DNA of 64,000 nt from Spartobacteria bacterium (GTDB lineage: Bacteria; Verrucomicrobiota; Verrucomicrobiia; Chthoniobacterales; UBA10450): contig PMSN01000014.1 in NCBI GenBank assembly GCA_003167555.1, forward strand, positions 124,001 through 188,000. The letters run 5' to 3'. Positions 27,430 to 35,303 of the stretch are shown piece by piece; positions within the stretch are counted from its first letter, which is position 1; each line of letters begins with the position of its first letter. The notes under the pieces are model-generated. The model searched no databases. It had not been told where the DNA came from and saw nothing but the letters and a program-made list of their open reading frames with translations. Made by a program: the position numbers and the translations under genes.

Positions 27430-28731
27430 GTGAACCCGCTGCTTTACGGACTTATTGGATTGGTCGCAGGCGCGGGATTCCTGGCGCTGGTCTTTGCCAT
27501 AGTCCGTCGCCGCGGAACCGACGACTCGGAATTCCTCAAGCGCCTTGAGACATTCGATCGCGCGCAGGAGCGGCAGGAGAAAATGTTTCGCGACGAATTT
27601 GCGCGGATGCGCGAGGAGTCGGCGGGCTCGGGCAAGGCGCAACGCGAGGAACTGGCCGGCGCGTTGAAGAACGTGAGCGAGACGACCTTGAAGTCGCTCA
27701 CCGAAATCAGCGGCATGCTCCGCGTTCAACTCGAGCAGGTGACCGGCCAGGCGCGCCGGCTCACGGATAATGTCGATTCGCGGCTGAAAGAATTGCGCGA
27801 GGAGAACACGGGCCAGCTCGAAAAAATGCGCGCGACCGTGGACGAAAAATTGCAGGGCACGCTCGAGAAGCGATTGAGCGAATCGTTCAAGCTCGTGAGC
27901 GAGCGGCTCGAGCAGGTCCACCAGGGACTCGGCGCGATGCAGCAGCTCGCGAGCGACGTGGGCGGATTGCAGCGCGTGCTCACGAATGTGAAAACGCGCG
28001 GCGGCTGGGGCGAAGTGCAACTCGGCGCGCTCCTCGAGCAGGTCCTGACCGCGGACCAGTTCGCCCGGAATGTGAGGACACGCGACGAGACCGGCGAGAC
28101 GGTCGAGTTCGCTATTAAGCTGCCGGGCGACGAAAACGGCGCGCCGGTCTGGCTGCCGATCGATGCGAAATTTCCAGTGGAAGATTATCACCGGCTGGTG
28201 GCCGCGCAGGACAAGGCGGATCTGCCGGCGACGGAGCTTGCCATGCGCAATCTCGAAACGCAGTTGAAGAAAAGCGCGAAAGACATTTGCGCGAAGTACA
28301 TCAACCCTCCGAAGACGACCGACTTTGCGCTCATGTTCCTGCCGACGGAAGGGCTCTACGCCGAAGCAATCCGGCGCATCGGTTTGGTCGAGCAGGTGCA
28401 GCGCGATTGCCGGGTCGTATTTGCGGGGCCGACAACACTGGCGGCGTTGCTCAACAGCTTGCAGATGGGATTTCGGACGCTCGCCATTCAAAAGCGGTCG
28501 AGTGAAGTCTGGAATTTGCTCTCAGCGGTGAAGAATGAATTCGGAAAATTCGGCGATTCTTTGTCGAAGGTGAAAGAGAAACTGGATCAAGCGTCGAGCG
28601 ACATGGAGAAAGTCGCGGTGCGCTCCCGCGCCATCACGAAAAAGCTGCGCGACGTGGAAGAATCCCCGACGAATCCGCAGCCGCTTTTGCCCGAGCTGTT
28701 ATCCGAGCCGGAAGGGGAAGAACCTGATTAA
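27430..28731 (+). CDS. rmuC: DNA recombination protein RmuC homologue
   Basis: A 433-residue protein. The N-terminal membrane helix (LYGLIGLVAGAGFLALVFAIV) is followed by a long coiled coil (about residues 35-165, e.g. RLKELREENTGQLEKMRATVDEKLQGTLEKR). The RmuC nuclease-like domain has QLASDVGGLQRVLTNVKTRGGWGEVQLGALLEQVL, LPIDAKFPVEDYHRL, KYINPPKTTDFALMFLPTEGLYAE and FAGPTTLAALLNSLQMGFRTLAIQ. RmuC limits inversions at short inverted repeats in E. coli, which is of interest in a genome with so many of them. Start is a GTG; there is no strong Shine-Dalgarno. A decayed copy of its 5' region lies 3.5 kb upstream. Confidence 0.93.
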   Translation: MNPLLYGLIGLVAGAGFLALVFAIVRRRGTDDSEFLKRLETFDRAQERQEKMFRDEFARMREESAGSGKAQREELAGALKNVSETTLKSLTEISGMLRVQLEQVTGQARRLTDNVDSRLKELREENTGQLEKMRATVDEKLQGTLEKRLSESFKLVSERLEQVHQGLGAMQQLASDVGGLQRVLTNVKTRGGWGEVQLGALLEQVLTADQFARNVRTRDETGETVEFAIKLPGDENGAPVWLPIDAKFPVEDYHRLVAAQDKADLPATELAMRNLETQLKKSAKDICAKYINPPKTTDFALMFLPTEGLYAEAIRRIGLVEQVQRDCRVVFAGPTTLAALLNSLQMGFRTLAIQKRSSEVWNLLSAVKNEFGKFGDSLSKVKEKLDQASSDMEKVAVRSRAITKKLRDVEESPTNPQPLLPELLSEPEGEEPD

Positions 28732-28751
28732 CGGACGGCGGGAAAACGCGC

Positions 28752-28905
28752 TGTCATCCCGAGCCGCGTAGACGGCGAGGGACCTCGCACTTGCAGTCGC
28801 ATCATCTTAAAACATCACACGTGACCTGACGTGCACGCTTGCTTTTGCGCGATAGCGTTATAGCGCTTGTGAGGTCCCTCGCCGTCTGCGCGGCTCGGGA
28901 TGACA
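28752..28905. repeat. Intergenic inverted repeat, TGTCATCCCGAGCC type (copy 2)
   Basis: The left arm starts TGTCATCCCGAGCCGCG and continues AGACGGCGAGGGACCTC; the right arm GAGGTCCCTCGCCGTCT leads into GCGCGGCTCGGGATGACA. Arms of about 38 bases are nearly perfect complements and enclose an AT-richer centre. The closest relative in the window is at 32411-32580. The rest of the 230-nt space between rmuC and the DUF885 gene shows no gene. Confidence 0.85.
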
Positions 28906-28960
28906 CGCAACGAGCGGCGCGATAGAACCATCGTTGCGATCGCCGCCCACAGGGCGGCGG

Positions 28961-30946
28961 CTACAATACTTCGTCCCACTTCGCTTTATCTTTGAGCATG
29001 ACTTCGCGGAGGAGACGAATCGGCGGCATCCCGTGGTTCAACATTTCGTCGTGGAATTTCTTGAGCGAAAACTTGTCGCCTTCCTGTTCCTGAAAATCTT
29101 TTCGCAGTTTCAGGATCTGCAGTTTGCCCAGCGTGTAGTTGAGATAGCCGATGTCGAACGTCCCGCGCATCGCTTCGGCGCGAGCCGGCTTCTCTTCGTA
29201 ATAGCAATTCTCCTGGAAGAATTTCGTCGCGTCATCGACCGACATTCCGTGCGTGTGCATCTGGATGGAAACGCAGAGCCGGCAGAGACGCAGCATCGCC
29301 TGTTGCGCCTGAGCGAGGCGATATTTCTCGGCGCGCTTTACCTCTTCGTCTTTCGGCGTCGGGCCGCCCGCGCTGCCGAAGCCTTCATCGACGACCATCT
29401 TTTCGCAGTAATGCGCCCAACCTTCGATGAACGAAGTCGCGCCGAAAACCTTTTCCGCTTTCGTCGCCTTCGACGCGTTCAAATGCTGGAACTGCACGTA
29501 ATGTCCCGGATAGGTCTCGTGGATCGAAATGATATCAGCGCTGTAGGTATTGAATGACGTCAGCCACTCGTTTTTCTGCGGCTCGGGCCAATCGTTCTCG
29601 GCCGGCGTGATGTAGAAGTAAGCGTCAGTCGCCCGTTTCTCGAACGGTCCGGGCGTATCCATCGAGGCGAAACTGGTCGCGCGCCGGTACTGCGGCGTTT
29701 CCTTCACCTGCGCGCGCACCTCGGACGGGATCGTGACCAGCTTGTGGTCGGCGACATATTTGCGGATCGCGTCCAGCCTTTTCGTCACCTCGGGAATCAG
29801 GTTTTCGTTTGTCGGATGTTCGCTCTGGATTTGCTTGAAGACTTCCGGAGCGGGTTTGCTTTCGTCGATCTTCTTCGCGGCCTCGGCGAAAACTTCCTGC
29901 TCGTTTTTCAATTCGGCTAATCCGAGCTCGAGAATTTTTGCCGGCGACACGTTGATCAGCTCGGTTTCGGCGAGAAAACGCTGATATTTTTCCTCGCCGA
30001 TGGCGAACTGCGGAGTCGCCTTCGGCAATTTCTCCTTTTCGAGCCAGACGGCATAATCGGCCAGCGCCATGGCGGCGCGGCGATTCGATTGCAGAAACGT
30101 GGCGCGCAACGTCTCGTCCTTCAGATCGGTCAGCGCATCGACGAGATCTTTTTTGAGGAACTCCGATGAGCCGCGCGCGATCTGGATGGCCAGCTCGACG
30201 TACGGCTTGGGCAAGACGTCGGCGAGATTCGTTTTCGCGGCGATGATGATGTTCGGCGCCTGGTTCTCGACGACGATGATGCTGCGGACGCGGTCCTCGA
30301 TCGGCGCGTATTTGCGTTTCACATAGACGCTCACATCGATGGCGCGCGCGTAGCTCATCGGGTTGTGCTCGTAGATCGCCATGTCCTGCATGACGAATAG
30401 CTCTTTCCGGATGGCGGCTTGGAGAAGGCGCAGATCGATCGCGGCGCGCGGGCTGAGCTTGTCCGGCTCGAATTTTTTCACGCGATCATCGAAGCGTCGC
30501 AGCCGCGCCAACTCCGCGTCGATGGCGAGCCGCGTGTATTCAAAGATGCGGCCATCGTATTCGTGGAAACCGAGCGCGGTGGCTTGGAGCGGCCGGGCCG
30601 CGAGATAACCGCGGATGAATTCGTCGGCGACGCCGTCGAGCTCGGCATCGGGTTTGAGCGTGGATACGCTACGAGTTGGCGATGGTTTGGGCGAAGGAGA
30701 GGAGGCTGGAGCGGGAGATTTTGTTTTGGGTGGCGCGGAGTCGACGGGCTTTTCGGAAGGGGTCGGGGAAGGTTTCGGCAATGGCTTTACCGGACCGGTT
30801 GATTTTAGCGGCGAGGAAGGTGTCGGTTTCGCCTCGGACTTCGGAGTAGGCGAGGGCGAGGGTGCGGCCTGCGCGCTCATCCAACAGAACAAACCAGCGC
30901 AAGTGAGAATGGCCGGACCATGCCGCCGGAAATCTTTCATGAACAC
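28961..30946 (-). CDS. Exported DUF885 metal-dependent hydrolase, Pro-rich linker
   Basis: A 661-residue protein. A signal peptide (about 1-27, ending AQA) is followed by a low-complexity Pro/Ser/Lys/Thr linker to about residue 95, then a DUF885 domain. The putative zinc motif is HETYPGH at residues 476-482; a downstream EGWAHYCEKMV supplies the likely third-ligand Glu, and GTFDIGYLNYTLGKLQILKLR is typical of the family C-terminus. DUF885 proteins are related in motif to M32/M3-like zinc peptidases, but substrates are mostly unknown. The linker suggests envelope tethering. A second DUF885 gene lies at 45585-47267. It is divergent from the S41 peptidase gene with 117 nt between. Confidence 0.87.
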   Translation of the reverse strand: MFMKDFRRHGPAILTCAGLFCWMSAQAAPSPSPTPKSEAKPTPSSPLKSTGPVKPLPKPSPTPSEKPVDSAPPKTKSPAPASSPSPKPSPTRSVSTLKPDAELDGVADEFIRGYLAARPLQATALGFHEYDGRIFEYTRLAIDAELARLRRFDDRVKKFEPDKLSPRAAIDLRLLQAAIRKELFVMQDMAIYEHNPMSYARAIDVSVYVKRKYAPIEDRVRSIIVVENQAPNIIIAAKTNLADVLPKPYVELAIQIARGSSEFLKKDLVDALTDLKDETLRATFLQSNRRAAMALADYAVWLEKEKLPKATPQFAIGEEKYQRFLAETELINVSPAKILELGLAELKNEQEVFAEAAKKIDESKPAPEVFKQIQSEHPTNENLIPEVTKRLDAIRKYVADHKLVTIPSEVRAQVKETPQYRRATSFASMDTPGPFEKRATDAYFYITPAENDWPEPQKNEWLTSFNTYSADIISIHETYPGHYVQFQHLNASKATKAEKVFGATSFIEGWAHYCEKMVVDEGFGSAGGPTPKDEEVKRAEKYRLAQAQQAMLRLCRLCVSIQMHTHGMSVDDATKFFQENCYYEEKPARAEAMRGTFDIGYLNYTLGKLQILKLRKDFQEQEGDKFSLKKFHDEMLNHGMPPIRLLREVMLKDKAKWDEVL

Positions 30947-31063
30947 CGCTCACCCTAACGAGGAGGTCGCCTCCTTCAAACGGCAACGGCGCCGGCCTGC
31001 TTTGCGCGTTGCGAATTTTCGCGCAGTAAACGATGATGGGCGCTGGCCCGACACCACTATCCT

Positions 31064-32365
31064 ATGAAGCGCCGCCTCTTGTTCAGCACATTCGCGTGCC
31101 TCATCCTTTTCAACGTTCTGCTCGGCGTCCGTTTCTACACGGCCCACGCCGCGGGCGGCGATGACGACAGCGGTTACGCGCAGATCTCGGTTTTCGCGAA
31201 AGCGGTCCAGTTGCTCCGGCAGGATTACGTGGACGGCAACAAGACCAGCTACCACGACCTGATCTACGCCGCGATGAAAGGTATGCTCGCGTCGCTCGAT
31301 CCGCACAGCCAGTTCATGGATCCGAACGACTTCAAGGACATGCAGGACGACACGCGAAGCCGGTTCAACGGCCTCGGCATCGAGGTCGCGGTGAAAGGTG
31401 GATTGTTGACGGTCATCACGCCGATGGAAGACACGCCGGCGGCGAAAGCGGGGATTCTTTCCGGCGACCAGATTCTGCGGATCAACGGGAACTCGACGGA
31501 GAAGATGGATTTGCAGGATGCGGTCAACTTTCTCCGCGGCACTACCGGCCAGAAAGTGACGCTGACGATTCTCCGGCCTTCAACCAAGGAGATCAAAGAT
31601 TTCGCGCTCGAACGGACGGAAATAAAAATCCAGAGCGTCAAAGGAACCAAGATCCTCGATGCGGATTTGACCGGGTCGTTCAAGATCGGCTACATCCGGT
31701 TGATTCAATTCAACGAGCCGAGCGCGGAGGAATTGGCGAAAGCGATCGATGAATTACAAAAGCAGGGGATGCAGGCGCTGGTGCTCGATCTGCGCAATAA
31801 TCCCGGCGGGCTCCTAAACATTGCGGTCGATGTCTGCGGGCAATTTCTGCCGCCGGGCACAAAGGTCGTCTCGACCCAGGGGCGCGTCCCGTCGCAGCAG
31901 CACGATTATTCCACCTCGAGCAGCATGAAGGAACGGCCGCGTTTTCCGCTCGCCATTCTCGTGAACGAAGGGAGCGCGAGCGGCTCGGAAATTGTGGCGG
32001 GCGCGATGAAAGATTTGAAGCGGGCGATTCTCGTGGGCGAAACGACGTTCGGAAAAGGTTCCGTGCAGAATGTGGTGCAACTGCCGGATGGTTCGGCCTT
32101 GCGTTTCACGACCGCGAAATATTACACGCCGAGCAAGACGGTGATCCATGGAAACGGCGTCGTCCCAAATATTCGGGTGCCGATGACCGCGGAACAGGAG
32201 CGCGCGCTGTTTGCGATGCGGAGCGCCGAGAACATGAAGCCGGAGGACGAGAAGAACCTGATCAAGACGAAAGACCCGCAAATGCTGCGCGCGATCGACG
32301 CGCTCAAAGGCGTGATGATTTACGCGCGCGAGACCGCGCCGAAAGTCGATCCGGTAAAGAAGTGA
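31064..32365 (+). CDS. Carboxyl-terminal processing protease (S41, CtpA-like)
   Basis: A 433-residue periplasmic protease. After a signal/anchor helix (LLFSTFACLILFNVLLGVRFY) come a helical region with LIYAAMKGMLASLDPHSQFMDP, a PDZ domain (GLGIEVAVKGGLLTVITPMEDTPAAKAGILSGDQILRING) and the S41 core. The Ser/Lys dyad is S306 in GSASGSEI and K331 in TFGKGSVQ; the 25-residue spacing equals that of E. coli Prc. ALVLDLRNNPGGLL precedes it. Role: trimming of exported or envelope proteins from the C-terminus. It is followed by a palindromic repeat and tsaD. Confidence 0.93.
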   Translation: MKRRLLFSTFACLILFNVLLGVRFYTAHAAGGDDDSGYAQISVFAKAVQLLRQDYVDGNKTSYHDLIYAAMKGMLASLDPHSQFMDPNDFKDMQDDTRSRFNGLGIEVAVKGGLLTVITPMEDTPAAKAGILSGDQILRINGNSTEKMDLQDAVNFLRGTTGQKVTLTILRPSTKEIKDFALERTEIKIQSVKGTKILDADLTGSFKIGYIRLIQFNEPSAEELAKAIDELQKQGMQALVLDLRNNPGGLLNIAVDVCGQFLPPGTKVVSTQGRVPSQQHDYSTSSSMKERPRFPLAILVNEGSASGSEIVAGAMKDLKRAILVGETTFGKGSVQNVVQLPDGSALRFTTAKYYTPSKTVIHGNGVVPNIRVPMTAEQERALFAMRSAENMKPEDEKNLIKTKDPQMLRAIDALKGVMIYARETAPKVDPVKK

Positions 32366-32410
32366 ACTGGTCTTAAACGCGCGCTATCCAGGTGCCTCCT
32401 TTTTTTGGAT

Positions 32411-32580
32411 TGTCATCCCGAGCCGCGCAGACGGCGAGGGACCTCGCAGTCGAAGGAATGGCGTTCGAGTAATCGCTTCGCGAAGCGCGTAATGTGCGCG
32501 TTGAACTGAGTGGCTGGTAGTTTGGGTAAACTTCAGAACAATTGGGAGGTCCCTCGCCGTCTGCGCGGCTCGGGATGACA
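32411..32580. repeat. Intergenic inverted repeat, TGTCATCCCGAGCC type (copy 3)
   Basis: The left arm (TGTCATCCCGAGCCGCGCAG then ACGGCGAGGGACCTCGCA) is nearly the exact complement of the right arm ending at 32580 (GGGAGGTCCCTCGCCGTCTG then CGCGGCTCGGGATGACA). The outer arms match copy 2 almost base for base, while the centre differs. It ends 7 nt before the tsaD start codon, so it must be transcribed with or abut the tsaD promoter. Confidence 0.85.
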
Positions 32581-32587
32581 GCGTAGT

Positions 32588-33625
32588 ATGTCCTCTCGAA
32601 TGCACACCATTCTCGCCATCGAAACTTCCTGCGACGAGACGGCCGTCGCGATCTTACGCGGGAATGAGTTGCTCGCGAGCGAGGTTGCGTCGCAGAGAGA
32701 ACACGAGGCTTATGGCGGCGTTGTTCCCGAAGTGGCCTCGCGTAATCATCTCGTGCACGCGCCCCGCCTTCTCGAGAGCGCGGTGAAAAAAGCGGGTGTC
32801 GCGCTCGATGAAATCGACGCGTTCGCGGCGACGGCCGGGCCGGGTTTGGCAAGTTCGCTCATGATTGGCGCTTCGATCGCAAAGGGGCTCGCGCTTGGTG
32901 TCGGCAAACCGTATCTCGCGATGAATCATCTCGAGGGCCACCTGCTTTCTCCATTTTTCACCGGAGATTTTGAGATCACGCCGAACGTGTCGCTCATCGT
33001 CAGTGGAGGACATACGCTTCTCGTCGATGTGCGCGGCGTGGGCCAATACCGCATTCTCGGCCGGACGGTGGATGACGCCGCGGGCGAAGCGTTCGACAAA
33101 GTGGCGAAGATGCTTGGACTCGGTTATCCCGGCGGTCCGGAGATCGAGCGGCGGGCGTTGTCGGGCGACGCCGCGCGTTTCGATTTTCCGCGGAGCATGC
33201 TCGATTCGGGCGACGATAATTTCAGCTTCAGTGGCTTGAAGACATCGGTGCGATATCAGATCGCGAAACTGGCTCGGATGGGTGAGGCGCTCGTCGACGA
33301 TTTTTGCGCGTCGTTTCAACGCGCGGTCGTGGAAGTGCTGGTGAAGAAAACATTGCGCGCGGCTCGAGACGGCCACGCCAAACTCGTGACGGTGAGTGGA
33401 GGGGTGAGTTGCAATCGCGAGTTGCGCGCGCACTTGCGGGACGCGTGCGGTCGCGCGGGAGTCGGGTTTCTTCCCGTGGCGTCCGAACTTTCCACGGACA
33501 ATGCTGCCATGATCGCGTTCGCTGCATCGCTGCGGTTGAACGCAGGGTTTCGTTCCGAGTTGACTCAGGAGATCGATCCGAATCTGCCGTTGGCGTCATA
33601 CGTGATGGGGAGCGCAGGCTGCTAG
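32588..33625 (+). CDS. tsaD: tRNA N6-threonylcarbamoyladenosine transferase TsaD
   Basis: A 345-residue protein of the Kae1/TsaD family that, with TsaB and TsaE, adds threonylcarbamoyl to A37 of ANN-decoding tRNAs. Seen are the ATP-binding LAIETSCDETAVAI, the iron-ligand pair H114/H118 in AMNHLEGHLL, VSGGHTLLVDV, DDAAGEAFDKVAKMLGLGYPGG, FSFSGLKTSVRY and ELSTDNAAMIA with the third metal-ligand Asp. Length is normal. The start may be four codons further on (MHTILAIE). The C-terminus GSAGC-stop is encoded by the beginning of an intergenic-type palindromic repeat, so the repeat supplies the stop codon. Confidence 0.95.
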   Translation: MSSRMHTILAIETSCDETAVAILRGNELLASEVASQREHEAYGGVVPEVASRNHLVHAPRLLESAVKKAGVALDEIDAFAATAGPGLASSLMIGASIAKGLALGVGKPYLAMNHLEGHLLSPFFTGDFEITPNVSLIVSGGHTLLVDVRGVGQYRILGRTVDDAAGEAFDKVAKMLGLGYPGGPEIERRALSGDAARFDFPRSMLDSGDDNFSFSGLKTSVRYQIAKLARMGEALVDDFCASFQRAVVEVLVKKTLRAARDGHAKLVTVSGGVSCNRELRAHLRDACGRAGVGFLPVASELSTDNAAMIAFAASLRLNAGFRSELTQEIDPNLPLASYVMGSAGC

Positions 33626-33733
33626 CCTGCACTTTTCGGCAGCTTGCCGGAAAGCCGGGACGCGCGTCCACCTTGATGCCGCGATACGCCGGCAAGGCTG
33701 CCGGCTAATGCAGGCTGGCAGCCTGCGCTCCCC
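33607..33733. repeat. Inverted repeat, GGGGAGCGCAGGCTGC type (copy 1), invading tsaD 3' end
   Basis: The outer arms GGGGAGCGCAGGCTGCTAGC and GCTGGCAGCCTGCGCTCCCC are complementary; inner arms CGGCAGCTTGCCGG and CCGGCAAGGCTGCCGG form further hairpins. Related copies lie at 37427-37573 and, abbreviated, at 45514-45561. The first 19 bases code for the last residues and stop of TsaD. Confidence 0.85.
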
Positions 33734-33738
33734 AGAGC

Positions 33739-34620
33739 TCAGTACTCCCGCCGCAACAAATAATCGGCGAGCGCGCGCAAAGTGATCGCCCGCTCGCCCA
33801 ACGATTCGAGCGCGCGGTGCGCTTTCGAGGTCAGCCGCCGCGCTTCGGCCCGCGATTTCTCCAAACCGATCACCGCGGGATAGGTCGCTTTCTTCGCGGC
33901 GATATCTTTCCCGGCGCTCTTGCCCAGCTTTTCCGAGGTTTGGGTCACGTCGAGAATGTCGTCGATGACCTGGAACGCGAGACCGAGCGCGCAGCCGAAA
34001 TCAGTGATGGCGGCGAGTTGCTTCGCGGTGGCGTTCGCGGTCATCGCCCCCAGGCGCACAGATGCAGTCAACAGGGCGGCCGTTTTATTTTCGTGAATGT
34101 AACGAAGCTGCGCGCGGTTGAGGCTGCGGCCTTCGGCTTCGAGATCGGCGACCTGGCCGGCAATCAGTTTCCGGCTCCCCGCCGCAGATGCGATCTCGCT
34201 GAAAACATCCGGCAACGCATATCGCCGCGGCAGCTGAACTGTCGCGGCAATTTCGAACGCGATCGTGAGCAACGCGTCGCCGGCGAGAATGGCGATGCCT
34301 TCGCCGAAAACTTTGTGACAGGTCGGACGGCCGCGCCGGAGATCGTCGTTGTCCATACTCGGGAGATCATCGTGGATGAGGGAATAGGTGTGGATGCACT
34401 CGACCGTGCAGGCGAGTGGCAGCGCCGGGCGGATTTCGCCGCCGCACGCTTCGGCCGCGGCGAGACAAAGAATCGGGCGGAGCCGTTTGCCGCCCGCGAA
34501 CAAACTATAACGCATCGCCTTGTGAATGGTTGCCGGCGGGGTCGATTCCTTCGGCAGAAAGCGATCGAGGGCGCGATCGACTTCTTTCTGCCGGGCGACG
34601 AGATACCGCTTCAATTCCAT
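33739..34620 (-). CDS. ispA: Short-chain polyprenyl diphosphate synthase (farnesyl diphosphate synthase type)
   Basis: A 293-residue class I prenyltransferase. MRYSLFAGGKRLRPIL holds the diphosphate-binding GGKRxRP. The first Asp-rich motif HDDLPSMDNDDLRRGRPTCHK has the four-residue-spaced DDxxxxD form of bacterial FPP/GGPP synthases, and the second is FQVIDDILDV. KTAALLTASV and DIAAKKATYPAVIGLE complete the signature. It condenses isopentenyl with allylic diphosphates for quinone, carotenoid or undecaprenyl precursors; chain length cannot be read with certainty. The ATG at 34620 (MELKRYLVARQKEV) was preferred over an ATG 12 codons upstream. Confidence 0.9.
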   Translation of the reverse strand: MELKRYLVARQKEVDRALDRFLPKESTPPATIHKAMRYSLFAGGKRLRPILCLAAAEACGGEIRPALPLACTVECIHTYSLIHDDLPSMDNDDLRRGRPTCHKVFGEGIAILAGDALLTIAFEIAATVQLPRRYALPDVFSEIASAAGSRKLIAGQVADLEAEGRSLNRAQLRYIHENKTAALLTASVRLGAMTANATAKQLAAITDFGCALGLAFQVIDDILDVTQTSEKLGKSAGKDIAAKKATYPAVIGLEKSRAEARRLTSKAHRALESLGERAITLRALADYLLRREY

Positions 34621-34739
34621 CGAGCCGCAATGTGAAACTCCTGCGAGGCTTGGCAATGGAAATCAGAGCGATGCCCGGCGGACGCCAAAAATATCTTCTA
34701 ATTTTCAGCGGACTCGCGCGTTAGACTTGGTGAGAACAA

Positions 34740-35303
34740 ATGCACAGCGTCCGAGTCGAGACGGTAAAGATTGAGGGCCAGGAAATGGACGCGCTGATGA
34801 AGCGCTTTGAACGGCCCCTTTTGCAATATGCGACGCGGATCCTCGGCGACAGCGACCGCGCCCGGGACGTGGTGCAGGAGACTTTTGTGAAACTGCAAAA
34901 TGAAAAACGAGCGGAACTCGACAGCGCACCGGCGAAGTGGCTCTTCACCGTTTGCCGCAACGGCGCCCTGAATATTTGCCGGAAAGAAAAGCGCATGACT
35001 TATCTCGACCAGGAACTTCTCGAAACGCGCGCGAGCGATCAGCCCGCGCCTTACGAGAAGCTCGAAGCAAAGGAGGCCACCGGATTTCTCCTTCGCATCC
35101 TCGGCACGCTCCCGCCGCGGCAGCAGGAAGTGCTGCAATTGAAATTTCAAAATGATCTCAGCTACCAGCAAATCAGCGAAATCACGCAGCTGTCGGTCAG
35201 TAACGTGGGCGTGCTCATTCACAACGCGCTTAAGACTCTGCGGCAACGTTACGCGCAAACCGCGAAGGATTTCCTGCCTTTCACACCTCGAATCGTCTCA
35301 TGA
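34740..35303 (+). CDS. ECF-type RNA polymerase sigma factor
   Basis: A 187-residue sigma-70 family protein. Region 2 has LLQYATRILGDSDRARDVVQETFVKL and WLFTVCRNGALNICRKEKR; region 4 has LGTLPPRQQEVLQLKFQNDLSYQQISEITQLSVSNVGVLIHNALKTLRQRY. The start might be 15 codons further on (MDALMKRF), where GGAA precedes an ATG. The stop overlaps the next gene in an ATGA arrangement (35300-35303), so the two are coupled. That partner starts with an anti-sigma-like cytosolic segment and a membrane helix, which suggests it restrains this sigma factor. Confidence 0.92.
   Translation: MHSVRVETVKIEGQEMDALMKRFERPLLQYATRILGDSDRARDVVQETFVKLQNEKRAELDSAPAKWLFTVCRNGALNICRKEKRMTYLDQELLETRASDQPAPYEKLEAKEATGFLLRILGTLPPRQQEVLQLKFQNDLSYQQISEITQLSVSNVGVLIHNALKTLRQRYAQTAKDFLPFTPRIVS

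Noticed and set aside
28752-28905. Reading the palindromes as plain rho-independent terminators
   Set aside because: Arms are too long, the same sequence recurs at unrelated loci and no T-tract follows. Termination as a side effect remains possible.
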